From assembly GCF_001866005.1 (NCBI RefSeq), contig NZ_MLQR01000001.1, positions 222,032 through 286,031 of the forward strand: a stretch of DNA of 64,000 nucleotides, in the 5' to 3' direction. Positions within the stretch are counted from its first letter, which is position 1. Each line of letters starts with the position of its first letter. The DNA is from Anaerobacillus alkalilacustris. Its GTDB lineage: Bacteria; Bacillota; Bacilli; Bacillales; Anaerobacillaceae. Under the pieces are notes generated by a model that was not told where the DNA came from, did no database searches, and saw only the letters and a list, made by a program, of their open reading frames with translations. This document shows positions 1 to 9,400 of this stretch, in pieces. Made by a program: the position numbers and the translations under genes.

Positions 1-418
1 AGAAGGGCAACATGTGAAGATCCAGTCAGATGCGATTCACAATGAAGAGTGGGAAGGGATTGTCAGTCATGTTGCTTATAGTCATATCACAAGTGAGGTT
101 GCCGTTAAATATCCTATCACAGTTGAAATCTATTCTGAAAATAATAATCAGCTTAGACCTGGTTTACAAATGATTTTGCAAATCAAAACTGACGAAAGAA
201 AATCGATGGTGATACCGTTATCAGCAATTTTACAAGAAAGCGGAGTGAACCACGTTTTTGTAGTAGAGGAAAATTTAGCATATAAGAAGGAAGTTGAGCT
301 AGGTATTGTCTATGGGGATAACATCGAAATTGTTAAAGGACTTTCGGCAGACGAAAAGGTAATTAAGGAACCAATGTTGACGTTACATGATGGAATGGAA
401 GTGATCGTTCTTGATTAA
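1..418 (+). CDS. Efflux periplasmic adaptor (MFP/HlyD family), C-terminal part
   Basis: The reading frame is open from base 2, so the gene begins before the window; about 138 residues are visible. The visible part looks like the beta-barrel and membrane-proximal domains of an RND/MacA-type adaptor: a stretch near 'NNQLRPGLQMILQI' followed by 'VIPLSAILQ' and a 'G-L-S-A-D-E-K-V' turn are typical of this family. Such adaptors link an ABC exporter to the outside of the membrane; in Bacillus the equivalent is YknX. It overlaps the ABC ATPase start by 8 bases (TTGATTAA), so the three genes form one operon. Its N-terminal coiled-coil part cannot be judged here. Confidence 0.8.
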   Translation, partial: EGQHVKIQSDAIHNEEWEGIVSHVAYSHITSEVAVKYPITVEIYSENNNQLRPGLQMILQIKTDERKSMVIPLSAILQESGVNHVFVVEENLAYKKEVELGIVYGDNIEIVKGLSADEKVIKEPMLTLHDGMEVIVLD

Positions 419-1115
419 CTTGCAATCCGTTTCAAAAACGTATCGATTAGGTTTAGAAAATGTCCATGTTTTAAAAAATATTTCACTTTTTGTAAATCAA
501 GGTGATTTTCTTGCGATTATGGGCCCTTCAGGATCTGGGAAGTCAACGTTAATGAATATTATCGGTTGTTTAGATCAGCCAACTTCCGGAACGTACCAAT
601 TCGAAGGCATTGATATTACAGCCTATAATGATGTTGAACTTTCAAAAGTAAGGAACCAATTCATTGGTTTGGTATTTCAACAGTTTCAGCTACTTCCAAG
701 GTTAACCGCACTTAAAAATGTTGAATTACCAATGATTTATGCTGGTTTTAGTAAAAAGGAAAGAAAAGAAATGGCGTTAGAAGCACTTACTAAAGTAGGT
801 TTAGCAAATAGAGTTCACCATCTACCTAATGAACTTTCAGGTGGCCAAAAACAACGAGTCGCTATAGCAAGGGCATTAGTGAATAACCCAAGGGTGATAT
901 TAGCCGATGAACCTACAGGAGCTCTTGATACGAAAACGAGCGAATCCATCATGGAACTACTAACTCAATTAAATCGAGAAGGAACAACTATTCTCATTGT
1001 TACACATGAGCAAGAAGTTGCTGCATTTACAGAAAAAACAATTATTGTACGTGACGGAGAAATTGTGAATGAGCGAAAAGAAGGAAAGGAACATTTTGAG
1101 TATGGGTGTAACTGA
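411..1115 (+). CDS. ABC transporter ATP-binding protein, MacB/LolD/YknY type
   Basis: A 234-residue ATPase with Walker A 'GPSGSGKST' near residue 39, a Q-loop in '[13 protein letters not shown]', ABC signature 'LSGGQKQR', Walker B '[12 protein letters not shown]' and an H-loop 'IVTHEQE'. This is the standard set for the exporter-type ATPases that work with a MacB-like permease and an MFP adaptor. The start is TTG at 411, inside the end of the adaptor gene, which fits translational coupling. The 3' end overlaps the start of the permease. The protein looks intact, but its permease partner is broken, so the exporter is probably inactive unless another permease serves it. Substrate cannot be told; in Bacillus YknXYZ has been linked to protection from a toxic peptide. 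Confidence 0.9.
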   Translation: MINLQSVSKTYRLGLENVHVLKNISLFVNQGDFLAIMGPSGSGKSTLMNIIGCLDQPTSGTYQFEGIDITAYNDVELSKVRNQFIGLVFQQFQLLPRLTALKNVELPMIYAGFSKKERKEMALEALTKVGLANRVHHLPNELSGGQKQRVAIARALVNNPRVILADEPTGALDTKTSESIMELLTQLNREGTTILIVTHEQEVAAFTEKTIIVRDGEIVNERKEGKEHFEYGCN

Positions 1116-2345
1116 AAACATACTTATGGCGCTACAATCTATCCGTGCCCATAAATTGCGATCTATTTTAACGATGTTGGGGGTAATTATTGGGGTAGCA
1201 GCAGTTATTATTGTTGTTGCAATTGGTCAAGGCGGAGAACAGTTGTTGAAATCCGAACTTACAGGTGCTGGTAATACGATGGAGGTTTATTATATGCCTT
1301 CAGAGGAAGAATTGAGAGCGAATCCAAATATTGATTTCTATTCGGCATTTTCATATACAGATATCCAGGCAATTGAGGAAATTCCTGAAGTGAAACGAGT
1401 GGTTGCCAGTAGTTCAGAATTTAGTACTGTAAGATACCGAACAGATATATCGGAGGCAGCAATTTTTGGTATTAATGATGCGTATTTACATGTTCATGAT
1501 TTATCACTTACAGAAGGAATATCTTTTACAACTTCAGATTTTTTAGGTGGCCGTAGAACAGCATTAATTTCTCATGCTTTAGTAGAGGAACTTTTTGAAG
1601 ATAAAAGTGCGGTTGGAGAAATAATTCGTATTGGTCATCAACCTGTCGAAGTTATTGGTGTATTAGAAAAACCAAAAGGACTTTTTGCCTTCGGTTCGAT
1701 GGATGTTTATATCCCTTACAGTAGGGGCGAAGTCAACCGTCCTTATGTTCCACCATACTAAGGTAGGAGAGTATTCTCGTTCGCACTACTGGGTAGGAAT
1801 AAGCGTAGTTGTTCTCTGCGAGGGTAGAAGCACTGTCAAACTCTGACAGACGCAAGCCCCCACTTCAAAAAGACCGCAAAGGTCGTTAAGTGGTGGGTTG
1901 TTGACATCATGTGTTAAATATGGAAGAGATAGCTGAGGCGATAGGCCAAATTACGAGAATCATGACTATGATTATTGGTGGAATTGCAGGGATTTCTCTT
2001 TTTGTAGGTGGTATTGGTGTAATGAACATTATGTTAGTTTCAGTGACCGAGAGAACGAGAGAAATTGGTATTCGAAAAGCATTAGGTGCTACACGTAGAC
2101 AAATTTTATTCCAATTTATTATTGAAACGATCATTCTAACATTGATAGGTGGAATGATCGGCATCCTATTAGGTGCGATAATTGCATCTTTAGTATCATT
2201 AATAGCAGGATGGCCGTCGTTAATCTCAATTCCAGTGATTATAGGTGGATTGTTATTTTCAATGATAATAGGCATTATTTTTGGTTTTATACCAGCTAAC
2301 AAAGCATCCAAGTTAAACCCGATTGATGCATTAAGGTATGAATAG
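1102..2345 (+). pseudogene. MacB/YknZ-like ABC permease, interrupted
   Basis: The N-terminal half (1102-1721) has the usual first membrane helix ('RSILTMLGVIIGVAAVI') and MacB-type extracytoplasmic domain up to 'MDVYIPYS'. The frame then enters a foreign structured segment and stops at 1761. The C-terminal half resumes near 1911 with 'NMEEIAEAIGQITRIMT' and the three remaining helices, including 'GGIGVMNIMLVSVTERTREIGIRKALGA', to the stop at 2345. About 213 plus 143 residues are left, some 40 short of the usual near-400, so part of the extracytoplasmic domain was lost when the insertion came in. ATG 1102 is the likely start behind AAGGAAAGGA (1081-1090), although TTG 1096 is also possible. 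Confidence 0.85.
1722..1910 (+). mobile_element. Small structured insertion, TnpB/IscB guide-RNA-like (IS605-type remnant)
   Basis: This 189-base segment splits the ABC permease gene. It is GC-richer than its surroundings and folds well on paper: a CTGTCA/TGACAG hairpin (about 1834-1850), a CACTAC/GTAGTTG stem enclosing 'GGGTAGGAATAAGC', and a compound hairpin at about 1857-1898 in which CCCACTT pairs with AAGTGGTGGG and encloses GACC-GCAAA-GGTC. The beginning encodes 'RGEVNRPYVPPY' and a stop, which resembles the end of some TnpB proteins. Together this is what a transposon end carrying a TnpB or IscB omega-RNA scaffold would look like, without the nuclease gene. The class is inferred from general form, not from a database match; another kind of MITE is possible. 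Confidence 0.45.
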
Positions 2346-2394
2346 AGAAAAACAATATGTTCATAACATAAGATTAGGAAGGAGGAATTATCTC

Positions 2395-2937
2395 ATGATC
2401 AAATTTATAATTTATTTTGCGATTTTTTACTTGATAGGTTATAATTATGGCGTTTTTACGAAGGGGACAGTTTTTGATAGTTTTTTTGTCATGTTAATTC
2501 TACTATTTATCTTGATTTTTTTATTCGAATGGATAATTAGTCTCATTAAGGAAAAAAGGAAACCGGAAGCTTTTGACGATAATAAACAGGGTATTGAAAC
2601 ATGGGATGATATGCTCAAAGAAATTAAAGAAGAGATTGAGAAAACATGGTGTATAAACTATAAAAATAATTGTATAAAGATTGTAAATAAATATAATCAA
2701 GAGGAATTGTATATAAACGATAAACTTGTATCTAAGAAAAAAAGAAAAAGTTGGTATTCGTGGATAATACCGTATCAAACGTTAACTGGTGTCATTGAGG
2801 AAAATGGCCATACTCTATTAGTTGAAGCCAAATTAGGTGGTTTTGTAAGTTTAACTTGTAAGTTATATGTGAATAAACAGTTGATTTTCAAAGAGAAAAT
2901 TAAATTCAATCTACTTTCAAGTGAAAAAAAGAGATAA
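2395..2937 (+). CDS. Unknown membrane-anchored protein (180 aa)
   Basis: I do not recognise this family. ATG 2395 follows the strong site GGAAGGAGGA. The protein has two hydrophobic segments (about residues 3-20 and 28-46), then a charged cytoplasmic or exported tail with the motif 'KSWYSWIIPYQTLTGVIEENG' followed by short alternating strands ('LLVEAKLGGFVSLTCKLYVN'), suggesting a small beta domain. It lies 50 bases behind the broken permease and is followed by a clear terminator, so it belongs to the transporter side and not to the Wadjet operon. It may be expressed from the exporter promoter. Confidence 0.6.
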   Translation: MIKFIIYFAIFYLIGYNYGVFTKGTVFDSFFVMLILLFILIFLFEWIISLIKEKRKPEAFDDNKQGIETWDDMLKEIKEEIEKTWCINYKNNCIKIVNKYNQEELYINDKLVSKKKRKSWYSWIIPYQTLTGVIEENGHTLLVEAKLGGFVSLTCKLYVNKQLIFKEKIKFNLLSSEKKR

Positions 2938-2969
2938 AGTGAATACTAATTTCCATTTTAATCAAGCGT

Positions 2970-3004
2970 AGAGCGGTAACTTAATTTAAGTTATCGCTCT
3001 TTTC
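2970..3004 (+). terminator. Rho-independent terminator after the exporter operon
   Basis: An AGAGCGGTAACTTAA stem pairs with TTAAGTTATCGCTCT (one G-U pair) and is followed by TTTT. It separates the exporter region from the Wadjet operon. Confidence 0.75.
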
Positions 3005-3074
3005 AAGTGGAGTACGGTTTAATAAAATAAAAGGAAGTATAAGTATGTAGTTTTAATGAATTTCGAAATTGTTA

Positions 3075-3080
3075 TATAAT
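3075..3080 (+). promoter_or_regulatory. Possible -10 box upstream of jetD
   Basis: TATAAT lies 80 bases before the jetD start in an AT-rich stretch free of genes. No good TTGACA box is found 17 bases upstream, so this is a weak candidate for the Wadjet operon promoter. Confidence 0.3.
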
Positions 3081-3160
3081 ACCGTTATAAGTTTAGTAAA
3101 TCGTCAGTTAGTCTACTATATATACTATGGAAATTTTATCAAGAAAGAAGAGTTGATGTT

Positions 3161-4189
3161 ATGAAGAAAAAAATGATTTCGTTTCTTGAAGCAGCCAAAA
3201 AATCAACAATAGCACTTACTGAGTTGGAAAAATTAGCAGAAGCTAGTGATACATATGATGATTTTGCGGCTGCTGTTTTTGCACTAATGGATGAAGGGTA
3301 TTTACATGCGGTAAAGAGTCATAATAAAAATTGGAAAGAATTACCTAACGCTTTTCGGATCCAAAAAGGAAAAGTAAAGCAATCTTTAATAGACTCTATT
3401 CAAAAGCTTCAATTTAATGTTCATCCAGCAATACAACTACGTGCTTATTTTTCTACTTCAGAAAAGAAGTGGGTCGAGGATAAGCCGTGGATCATGAAAA
3501 TTGATGAATATTTAAAAAAGAATGAACTACCTAATGTGGCTACGAATAGCTCGGAGCGCTCTTATGAACTAGTGAAGGATGAAAAGTGGATCGATGAAAA
3601 AGGGGGGGAAGCTCTGCTAGAAACAATTCATCTATTTGATAAGTTAAAAATCATCAAAACCCCTGACCCCTTGATGTTTTCCCTAAACCTACATCGATTA
3701 ACTTCTACTCAAAAAGTACATAAGCATCTCATCGTGGAAAATAAAGCAACATATTTTGGATTAATGGATTTGTTATCTTCTACTAGTTGTACAACGTTAA
3801 TATATGGATCAGGATGGAAAATAGCATCAAGTCTTAGTCAATTGGCTCAACAGCTTGGTTTAACGAAAGATGAGTACAAACATGAAATCTATTATTTTGG
3901 AGATCTAGATTACGAAGGGATTTCGATATATTACTTTCTTTATGAAAAATATCATGTAACACTCGCTACAGAGTTTTATCAAGCATTAATAAAGAAGCCC
4001 TTTTACAAAGGAAAAGAAAATCAAACGAGTAATGAAGAGGCAATACAATATTTTTTACAACATTTCGAAAAAGAAGAAAAAGAAAAAATAGTTAGTCTTT
4101 TTCAGGAGAAAGGTTATTATCCTCAAGAAGCTCTAGCTACAAATGAGTTACAAAATATTTGGAGGAAAGCTACATGGGCACAGAATTAA
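3161..4189 (+). CDS. jetD: Wadjet nuclease subunit JetD (TOPRIM, DUF2220/DUF3322-type)
   Basis: A 342-residue protein. The C-terminal half holds a TOPRIM-like core: 'LIYGSGWKIASS' (near residue 214, strand with a glycine turn) and the acidic motif 'YYFGDLDYEGISIYY' with D248, D250 and E252, the expected metal-binding residues. The N-terminal half is winged-helix-like. In Wadjet, JetD is the topoisomerase VI-like subunit that cuts circular DNA after the JetABC motor has extruded it. Here jetD is the first gene, and it overlaps jetA by 16 bases, so all four genes are co-transcribed. The start ATG follows AAGAAAGAAGAG. In the well-known type I order jetD is last; jetD first fits the other Wadjet types (type II is my best guess). 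Confidence 0.88.
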   Translation: MKKKMISFLEAAKKSTIALTELEKLAEASDTYDDFAAAVFALMDEGYLHAVKSHNKNWKELPNAFRIQKGKVKQSLIDSIQKLQFNVHPAIQLRAYFSTSEKKWVEDKPWIMKIDEYLKKNELPNVATNSSERSYELVKDEKWIDEKGGEALLETIHLFDKLKIIKTPDPLMFSLNLHRLTSTQKVHKHLIVENKATYFGLMDLLSSTSCTTLIYGSGWKIASSLSQLAQQLGLTKDEYKHEIYYFGDLDYEGISIYYFLYEKYHVTLATEFYQALIKKPFYKGKENQTSNEEAIQYFLQHFEKEEKEKIVSLFQEKGYYPQEALATNELQNIWRKATWAQN

Positions 4190-5685
4190 AGGGGATAACG
4201 GAAAACTATCGTGAACGTATGCAGCGATTAGCCTTATTTGATCCGCTATTTCGATTAGAAAACAAGCGAGAGAAGGATGATAATAATCAACCGATTGATT
4301 ACTTCGGTTATGGCCTATTAGCGCTTTTATTCTTCTTTGAAAATATGCTAATGAGAAATCATAAAACGAGTATTCAAGATTTGGCCCAATATTTTTACAA
4401 GCTAAATCAAGGCGAGGCATCACTAACCCCTGAAGGTTTTAAGAAGGTTGCTCGTACGATTGTTGAAACGTTCCGACCACCTAGTGGTAAGCGGAACGAA
4501 AAAATATTTTACAATTGGGAATTAAGGCAACATGAAACCGTACAATATTCACTATTAAAAGCTGATCGTGCTGATGTGAAAACGAACACACAGTACTATA
4601 AATTAGATGAACAAGGTCTAGAACTTGTATTTGCGACAAAAGAGTATTTTACTGAATTTCAGCTTTCGATTAACCAGCTCGTCCTTCGTAAACAACTAGA
4701 AAAAGGTGAATTTGTCGGTGCTCTTCGGCAAATCGACGAAATGCACATAGATGTGGAATCGTTAAGAAAACGAATGACTGTCGTGAAGCACGAAATTCAA
4801 AGGAATATTATTTCCGATGAGACCTATGAGCGCTATAAGCTAATGGTTGAAGATATAAATTCTCGATTATCACGAGAAAATGAAGAATTTAGTGAGTTAC
4901 ATACATTTGTGAAGGAGACAAAAAATCGGCTTGCATATGATATGAACTCTGAGAAAGATCGAAAAGCATATGAGTTAATTTTGCAAATTGATCGAGAGCT
5001 AGGTGAGGTGCATCATATTCATACAATGTTATTGAAAGAAAGCATTCAGCTGAAAACAACCGCATTACATGCAGCCCAAGAGGCTCTTTACTATGTAGGA
5101 ATAGATTCGTTTAACTTTAAACAAGAGATCACAACGGCGCTAGTCAGTAAGCCATTACCATTAGAGGCATCAAAAAGACTAGTGGAACCATTTTTAACTA
5201 TTGAGCAAAGTGAAACATGGTCACCATTCATCGTTTTTTCAGAACAAAGAATCGAAACGAAAGATGGTTTGGAACGGACAAATGCTTTTGATGACCTTTC
5301 TCTTGATGAGTTGCAGCAAATCGAAAATGATGAGGTTCGCCAAATATTTGGGGATCTTATGTCACTTATAGTAAAGCTCATGGGAGATAAAAAAGAAATA
5401 ACGTTAAAGGAAGTTGTAGATGAGTTAGCCGTAGAGCACTCAGATTGGTTAGATAAACGAATTTTTTATCAATTTTGGTATGTCATGCATCAACGCTCGC
5501 CAATTACTTATGAAAATACAGAAGAAAGTAATGAAGCTGTATTTGAAAAAGTTTTAGAATTAATGAAACACCAGTTCACACGTATTGAAGTAGTAGAATT
5601 ACGAGAAATTATTCGAGTTACGAAGCGATTTTCAATCCAAAATATGACGCTTCGTTTAATAGAAGGTGATGAAGATGGATTATAG
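4174..5685 (+). CDS. jetA: Wadjet kleisin-like subunit JetA
   Basis: A 503-residue, mostly helical, charged protein. It begins with a winged-helix-like region ('MQRLALFDPLFRLENK'), has a central long helical stretch (about residues 180-310, rich in E, K and R) and ends in a second helical domain. By position and size it is the MukF-like kleisin of the JetABC condensin complex, which bridges the two heads of the JetC dimer and binds JetB. ATG 4174 was chosen because GGAGGAAAG stands directly before it; an upstream in-frame start would lie on the wrong side of that site. It overlaps jetD (16 bases) and jetB (11 bases). The family name formerly used was DUF5716. Confidence 0.85.
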   Translation: MGTELKGITENYRERMQRLALFDPLFRLENKREKDDNNQPIDYFGYGLLALLFFFENMLMRNHKTSIQDLAQYFYKLNQGEASLTPEGFKKVARTIVETFRPPSGKRNEKIFYNWELRQHETVQYSLLKADRADVKTNTQYYKLDEQGLELVFATKEYFTEFQLSINQLVLRKQLEKGEFVGALRQIDEMHIDVESLRKRMTVVKHEIQRNIISDETYERYKLMVEDINSRLSRENEEFSELHTFVKETKNRLAYDMNSEKDRKAYELILQIDRELGEVHHIHTMLLKESIQLKTTALHAAQEALYYVGIDSFNFKQEITTALVSKPLPLEASKRLVEPFLTIEQSETWSPFIVFSEQRIETKDGLERTNAFDDLSLDELQQIENDEVRQIFGDLMSLIVKLMGDKKEITLKEVVDELAVEHSDWLDKRIFYQFWYVMHQRSPITYENTEESNEAVFEKVLELMKHQFTRIEVVELREIIRVTKRFSIQNMTLRLIEGDEDGL

Positions 5686-6409
5686 TCAAGAAGAAGTGAT
5701 GATGGCCTTTCAAATATATGCAAAAATTAGTAGGAAGGGTTACAGTGAAGCCGATGAGCTCAGGGTTTATTTAGCAGAAGATAAGGTAAGAGGGCTAGTA
5801 GATCAATTTGCAAGAGAAGTAGATTGTACGATTTTTTCTGTTGGTGAACGTTTGTATTTTGTTCCGCTTGCAATGAATTCCCCTTTCCATATCTCTAATG
5901 ATACGTTAAAGAAGACCTTTTTTACTGGAAAAACAGTAAATGCAGATATTTACTTTATGTATGTGACGATCATCATTTTATTTGGAGAATTTTATGATAG
6001 TTATCAAACGACAGAAGCCACTCGTGATTTTATTTCGATGACAGATTGGCTTCTGCAAGTAAATGAACGCCTAGAAACATTACAAGCCATTGGAAAAGAG
6101 GATTTAAAAGAGTTAGAAAAGGAATACGAGTACAATTGGAGTGCAATTATTGAAAAGTGGTCTGATTTGGATGATTTAAAAGAAACGGCGAAAGCACAAA
6201 CAGGGAGAACAATAAGTAGACTTAGTTTTCTTCATACGGTTAAAAGGTTTTTAGAGGCTCAAGAATTAGTTCAAGATATCGGGAATGATGAATTGCAATT
6301 GACTGAAAAAGCCAAGGTCATTATTCAACGCTATTACATGGAGCTTGAATACAACCGTGGGATATTAGAATTTATTTATTCAATGGAACGACCAAAGGAG
6401 GAAGCGTAA
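5675..6409 (+). CDS. jetB: Wadjet KITE-like subunit JetB
   Basis: A 244-residue protein of the MukE-like (KITE) kind, built of tandem winged helices; the C-terminal part 'TVKRFLEAQELVQDIGNDELQLTEKAK' reads as a wHTH wing. JetB dimers bind JetA and DNA in the loop-extruding JetABC complex. The start is uncertain between GTG 5666, ATG 5669 and ATG 5675; the last has AAGGTGATGA at a usable distance. The gene overlaps the jetA stop and ends two bases ahead of the jetC start codon (TAAATG), so coupling is tight. Confidence 0.82.
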   Translation: MDYSQEEVMMAFQIYAKISRKGYSEADELRVYLAEDKVRGLVDQFAREVDCTIFSVGERLYFVPLAMNSPFHISNDTLKKTFFTGKTVNADIYFMYVTIIILFGEFYDSYQTTEATRDFISMTDWLLQVNERLETLQAIGKEDLKELEKEYEYNWSAIIEKWSDLDDLKETAKAQTGRTISRLSFLHTVKRFLEAQELVQDIGNDELQLTEKAKVIIQRYYMELEYNRGILEFIYSMERPKEEA

Positions 6410-9400
6410 ATGCCTTCTATTTCAAAAATAAGGTTCACAAATGTCGTGTATGAAGGTGGTGGAAAGCGTTATAATGACGATCTTTTCTTATTTGATAGTC
6501 ATAATGGGGCAATACTTCTTGAGAATGGCGGTGGTAAAACGGTTTTTATCCAAACGGCCATTCAAGCCATTCTCCCAAACGTAGAATTGGCTGAGCGAAA
6601 AATGAAGGATACCCTTTCTCTCGAATCTTCAAGTGCACACATTGCGATTGAATGGATCATCAATGAACGACCGAGACGTTATGGCCTCACAGCAGTGACA
6701 TTATTTATGGCAAAAGAAGGATTGAAATCGTATCGTTATACGTATGAGTACGAAGAAGGGGACAAGCATCGAATTGAAGATTTGCCATTTGTTCGTTCGA
6801 TGGCAAATGGCAAAGTGCGTCCAGCTAATCGAGATGAGATGAATGAGTATTATACGACGATGAAGGCAAATTATCCTCTAAAAGCTCAAACTTTTGAGAC
6901 GGTTAAAAGTTATCATCAGCATATTGAAGAAAGGTTTAAGATCATTGCTTCTGAGTGGAAAAAAATCACAGTCATTAATAGCTCAGAAGGTGGTGTGGAA
7001 AGCTTTTTTGATGGGTGTAAAACGACTTCCCAGCTTGTTGATCAGTTACTTATTCCAACAGTAGAAGAAGCAATTGCGGGAAAAGGATCCACAGATTTTG
7101 TGCAAACCTTTGAAAAACAGCGAGAACATTTTAAAGCTCATAAGCGATTGCGACGAGTGATAGAAGAAAATAAACAAGTTGAAAAACAAATTGCAAGTTA
7201 TGTCTCATCATTTGAGCAATTATATCAAGCAGAAAAACGATTTGTAGAGCAGAAGATGAAAGGGAAAGCGTTATACAACTATACGAAACATGAGCAAGAA
7301 GAAACGAAGAATGCCTTAAGTAAGATAGAAATTAGTCTGAATGGTTGGCAAGGGGAACAAAAAGAGTGGGATCGAAAGGATCAATCATACACGATCTCTA
7401 TTTTAGAGCAGAAACGGGATAAGGCCTATGAACGATATTCGGAAGAGAAAGATGCATTTGATCAGTTAGTAGCGGAACAAACGGATAAACAAACCCGTTT
7501 AGCACAACTAAAGGTTGCAAAGGTGAAGAAGGATATTAAAACGAATGAAGAATTACAGAAGCATTTTTCTAATCAATTAGACTTGCTAGAAAAAGATGAA
7601 GAAACATTAGAGTTAGAGGATCGGTTAAAAGATAATACAGCTTTTTTAAAAGGATATTTTGTAGAAGAAGAAACGAGGATTCGACAGAATATCGATCAAA
7701 TTGTTCGTCAACAGGAACGAAAAAAAGAAGAATTAGCACAGAGTAATAAGGTGTTGGTGCAAAATCAAGAGTTTTTGAAGGAACTAGAATTAAACGAGCG
7801 TGAAATAGAAAGTAATAAGAACCATTATGAAAAAGATCTGCAAGATATTGCAAATCATATTTTATCTAATCCGTTGAAGGAAAGAGTCGAGGATGAGTTT
7901 CTAAAATGGGAGAAAGACCTCCAAGATCTTGACGAAGCAATCATATCGTATGGAAATCATATTAAAAAGCTCGAACAAACAAAAAAGGAGCTTCAGGAAG
8001 TGATTCCTAATGTGAAAATGGAGTATGAGAAATCCCATGATGAAGCAACGAAATATAAGCAACAGCTTACGTTAATTGATGAAGTCCAATTAGAGACTTT
8101 AAGAGACATACAAGTTTTAAAACCACGGTGGGAGCATTTCGACTCGATTTACGCAAAAGAAGATACGATTTTAAAGCAAATCGAAGAAAAGGTTGAAAAG
8201 CTAGTTATAGAAAAGGAAGACCTTTTTTATAAAGAAAGACAAGCGACTAGGTTTGCTGATGAATATGAAAATAACTTAATTTTTACAGCAGATCCTAAAT
8301 TAGAAAGATGGAAAGATCGTTGGCGAAATCAATTTAACTATCTAGAGTTAGGAACCTCATTTGTTCAGCAAGCGGTTATCTCACTTGAAACATCGGTAGA
8401 GGAACTTTACGCTAAGTATCCTTATTGGGCGATTACGATAATTGTAACGGAAACAGAAGTAATGAAATTACGTGAAAAGCTTTATTCTGTTGAAATGGAG
8501 CTTTCTCATCCAGTGTACATTTGCACTGAGGTGGAAGCACGAACATTCATTCATGATAAAGGAAAAGAAATGAATCAGAAGGTTTTTCCAAAAGTCTGGA
8601 AAGATAATCTATCCTTAAATAATTTTGACGAATGGAAAACACAAGTTCAATCATTGGCAAATGAAGCAAAACAAAACAGGAAAAATAAAGAATCTGAGTT
8701 ACATGGCTGGGGATCTGCTTTAAATAAAATTCGAGAATTTTTAAAAAAATATCCGTATGAACATTATTTTCATCTTAAGGAACAGCTTAAGATAGCTTCG
8801 GATGAAGAAGCGAAACAAAAGCGAACCTTACATGAATTAGCGAATCGTCTAGATAAAATTGATAAAGAAACAAGAGACTATAGTGGTCGACTTTCAGAGT
8901 CGAAGGATATTTTTAATGGCTTAATGAACAAAATTGTGGAAGGAAGAAAGTACTTTTCAAAAAAGAAAGAACTTCATTTTTCAACGAAGGAATTAAGGGG
9001 AATTCGAGGGAAATTAGCAGAAGCAAATCAGAAGTTTGAAAAATCGAAGAAACTCGTTTCCAATCTTGAAAAAGAACTTGTGGAAATAGAAGGTCAACTA
9101 AGGGAAGCAAGAGAGCCATTGTACGACTTAAAAGGAGATTCGTATTATAAAGAAGTAATAGATGAACATCCAAATTTTTCTTTAAAAAGTTTTGATGTAC
9201 TCATAAATGAACGAAAGTCGTTGAAAAATAAGTTAGAGGATAAGCAACAGGGAAGAGAAGTAATTGAAGAAAAGCTAGCAACTGTTAAGACGAAGCTTAT
9301 AGAATTAACGAATGAATTAAAACAATTAGACCAACAATTTGATAATGTAGAGGCTGTTGATTTCCCTCCGCATGGTAATGAGGAAGCGTTTCGACTCATT

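Noticed and set aside
1907..2311. Minus-strand frame opposite the permease C-terminal half
   Set aside because: Isoleucine/proline-rich mirror of membrane helices; no start site.
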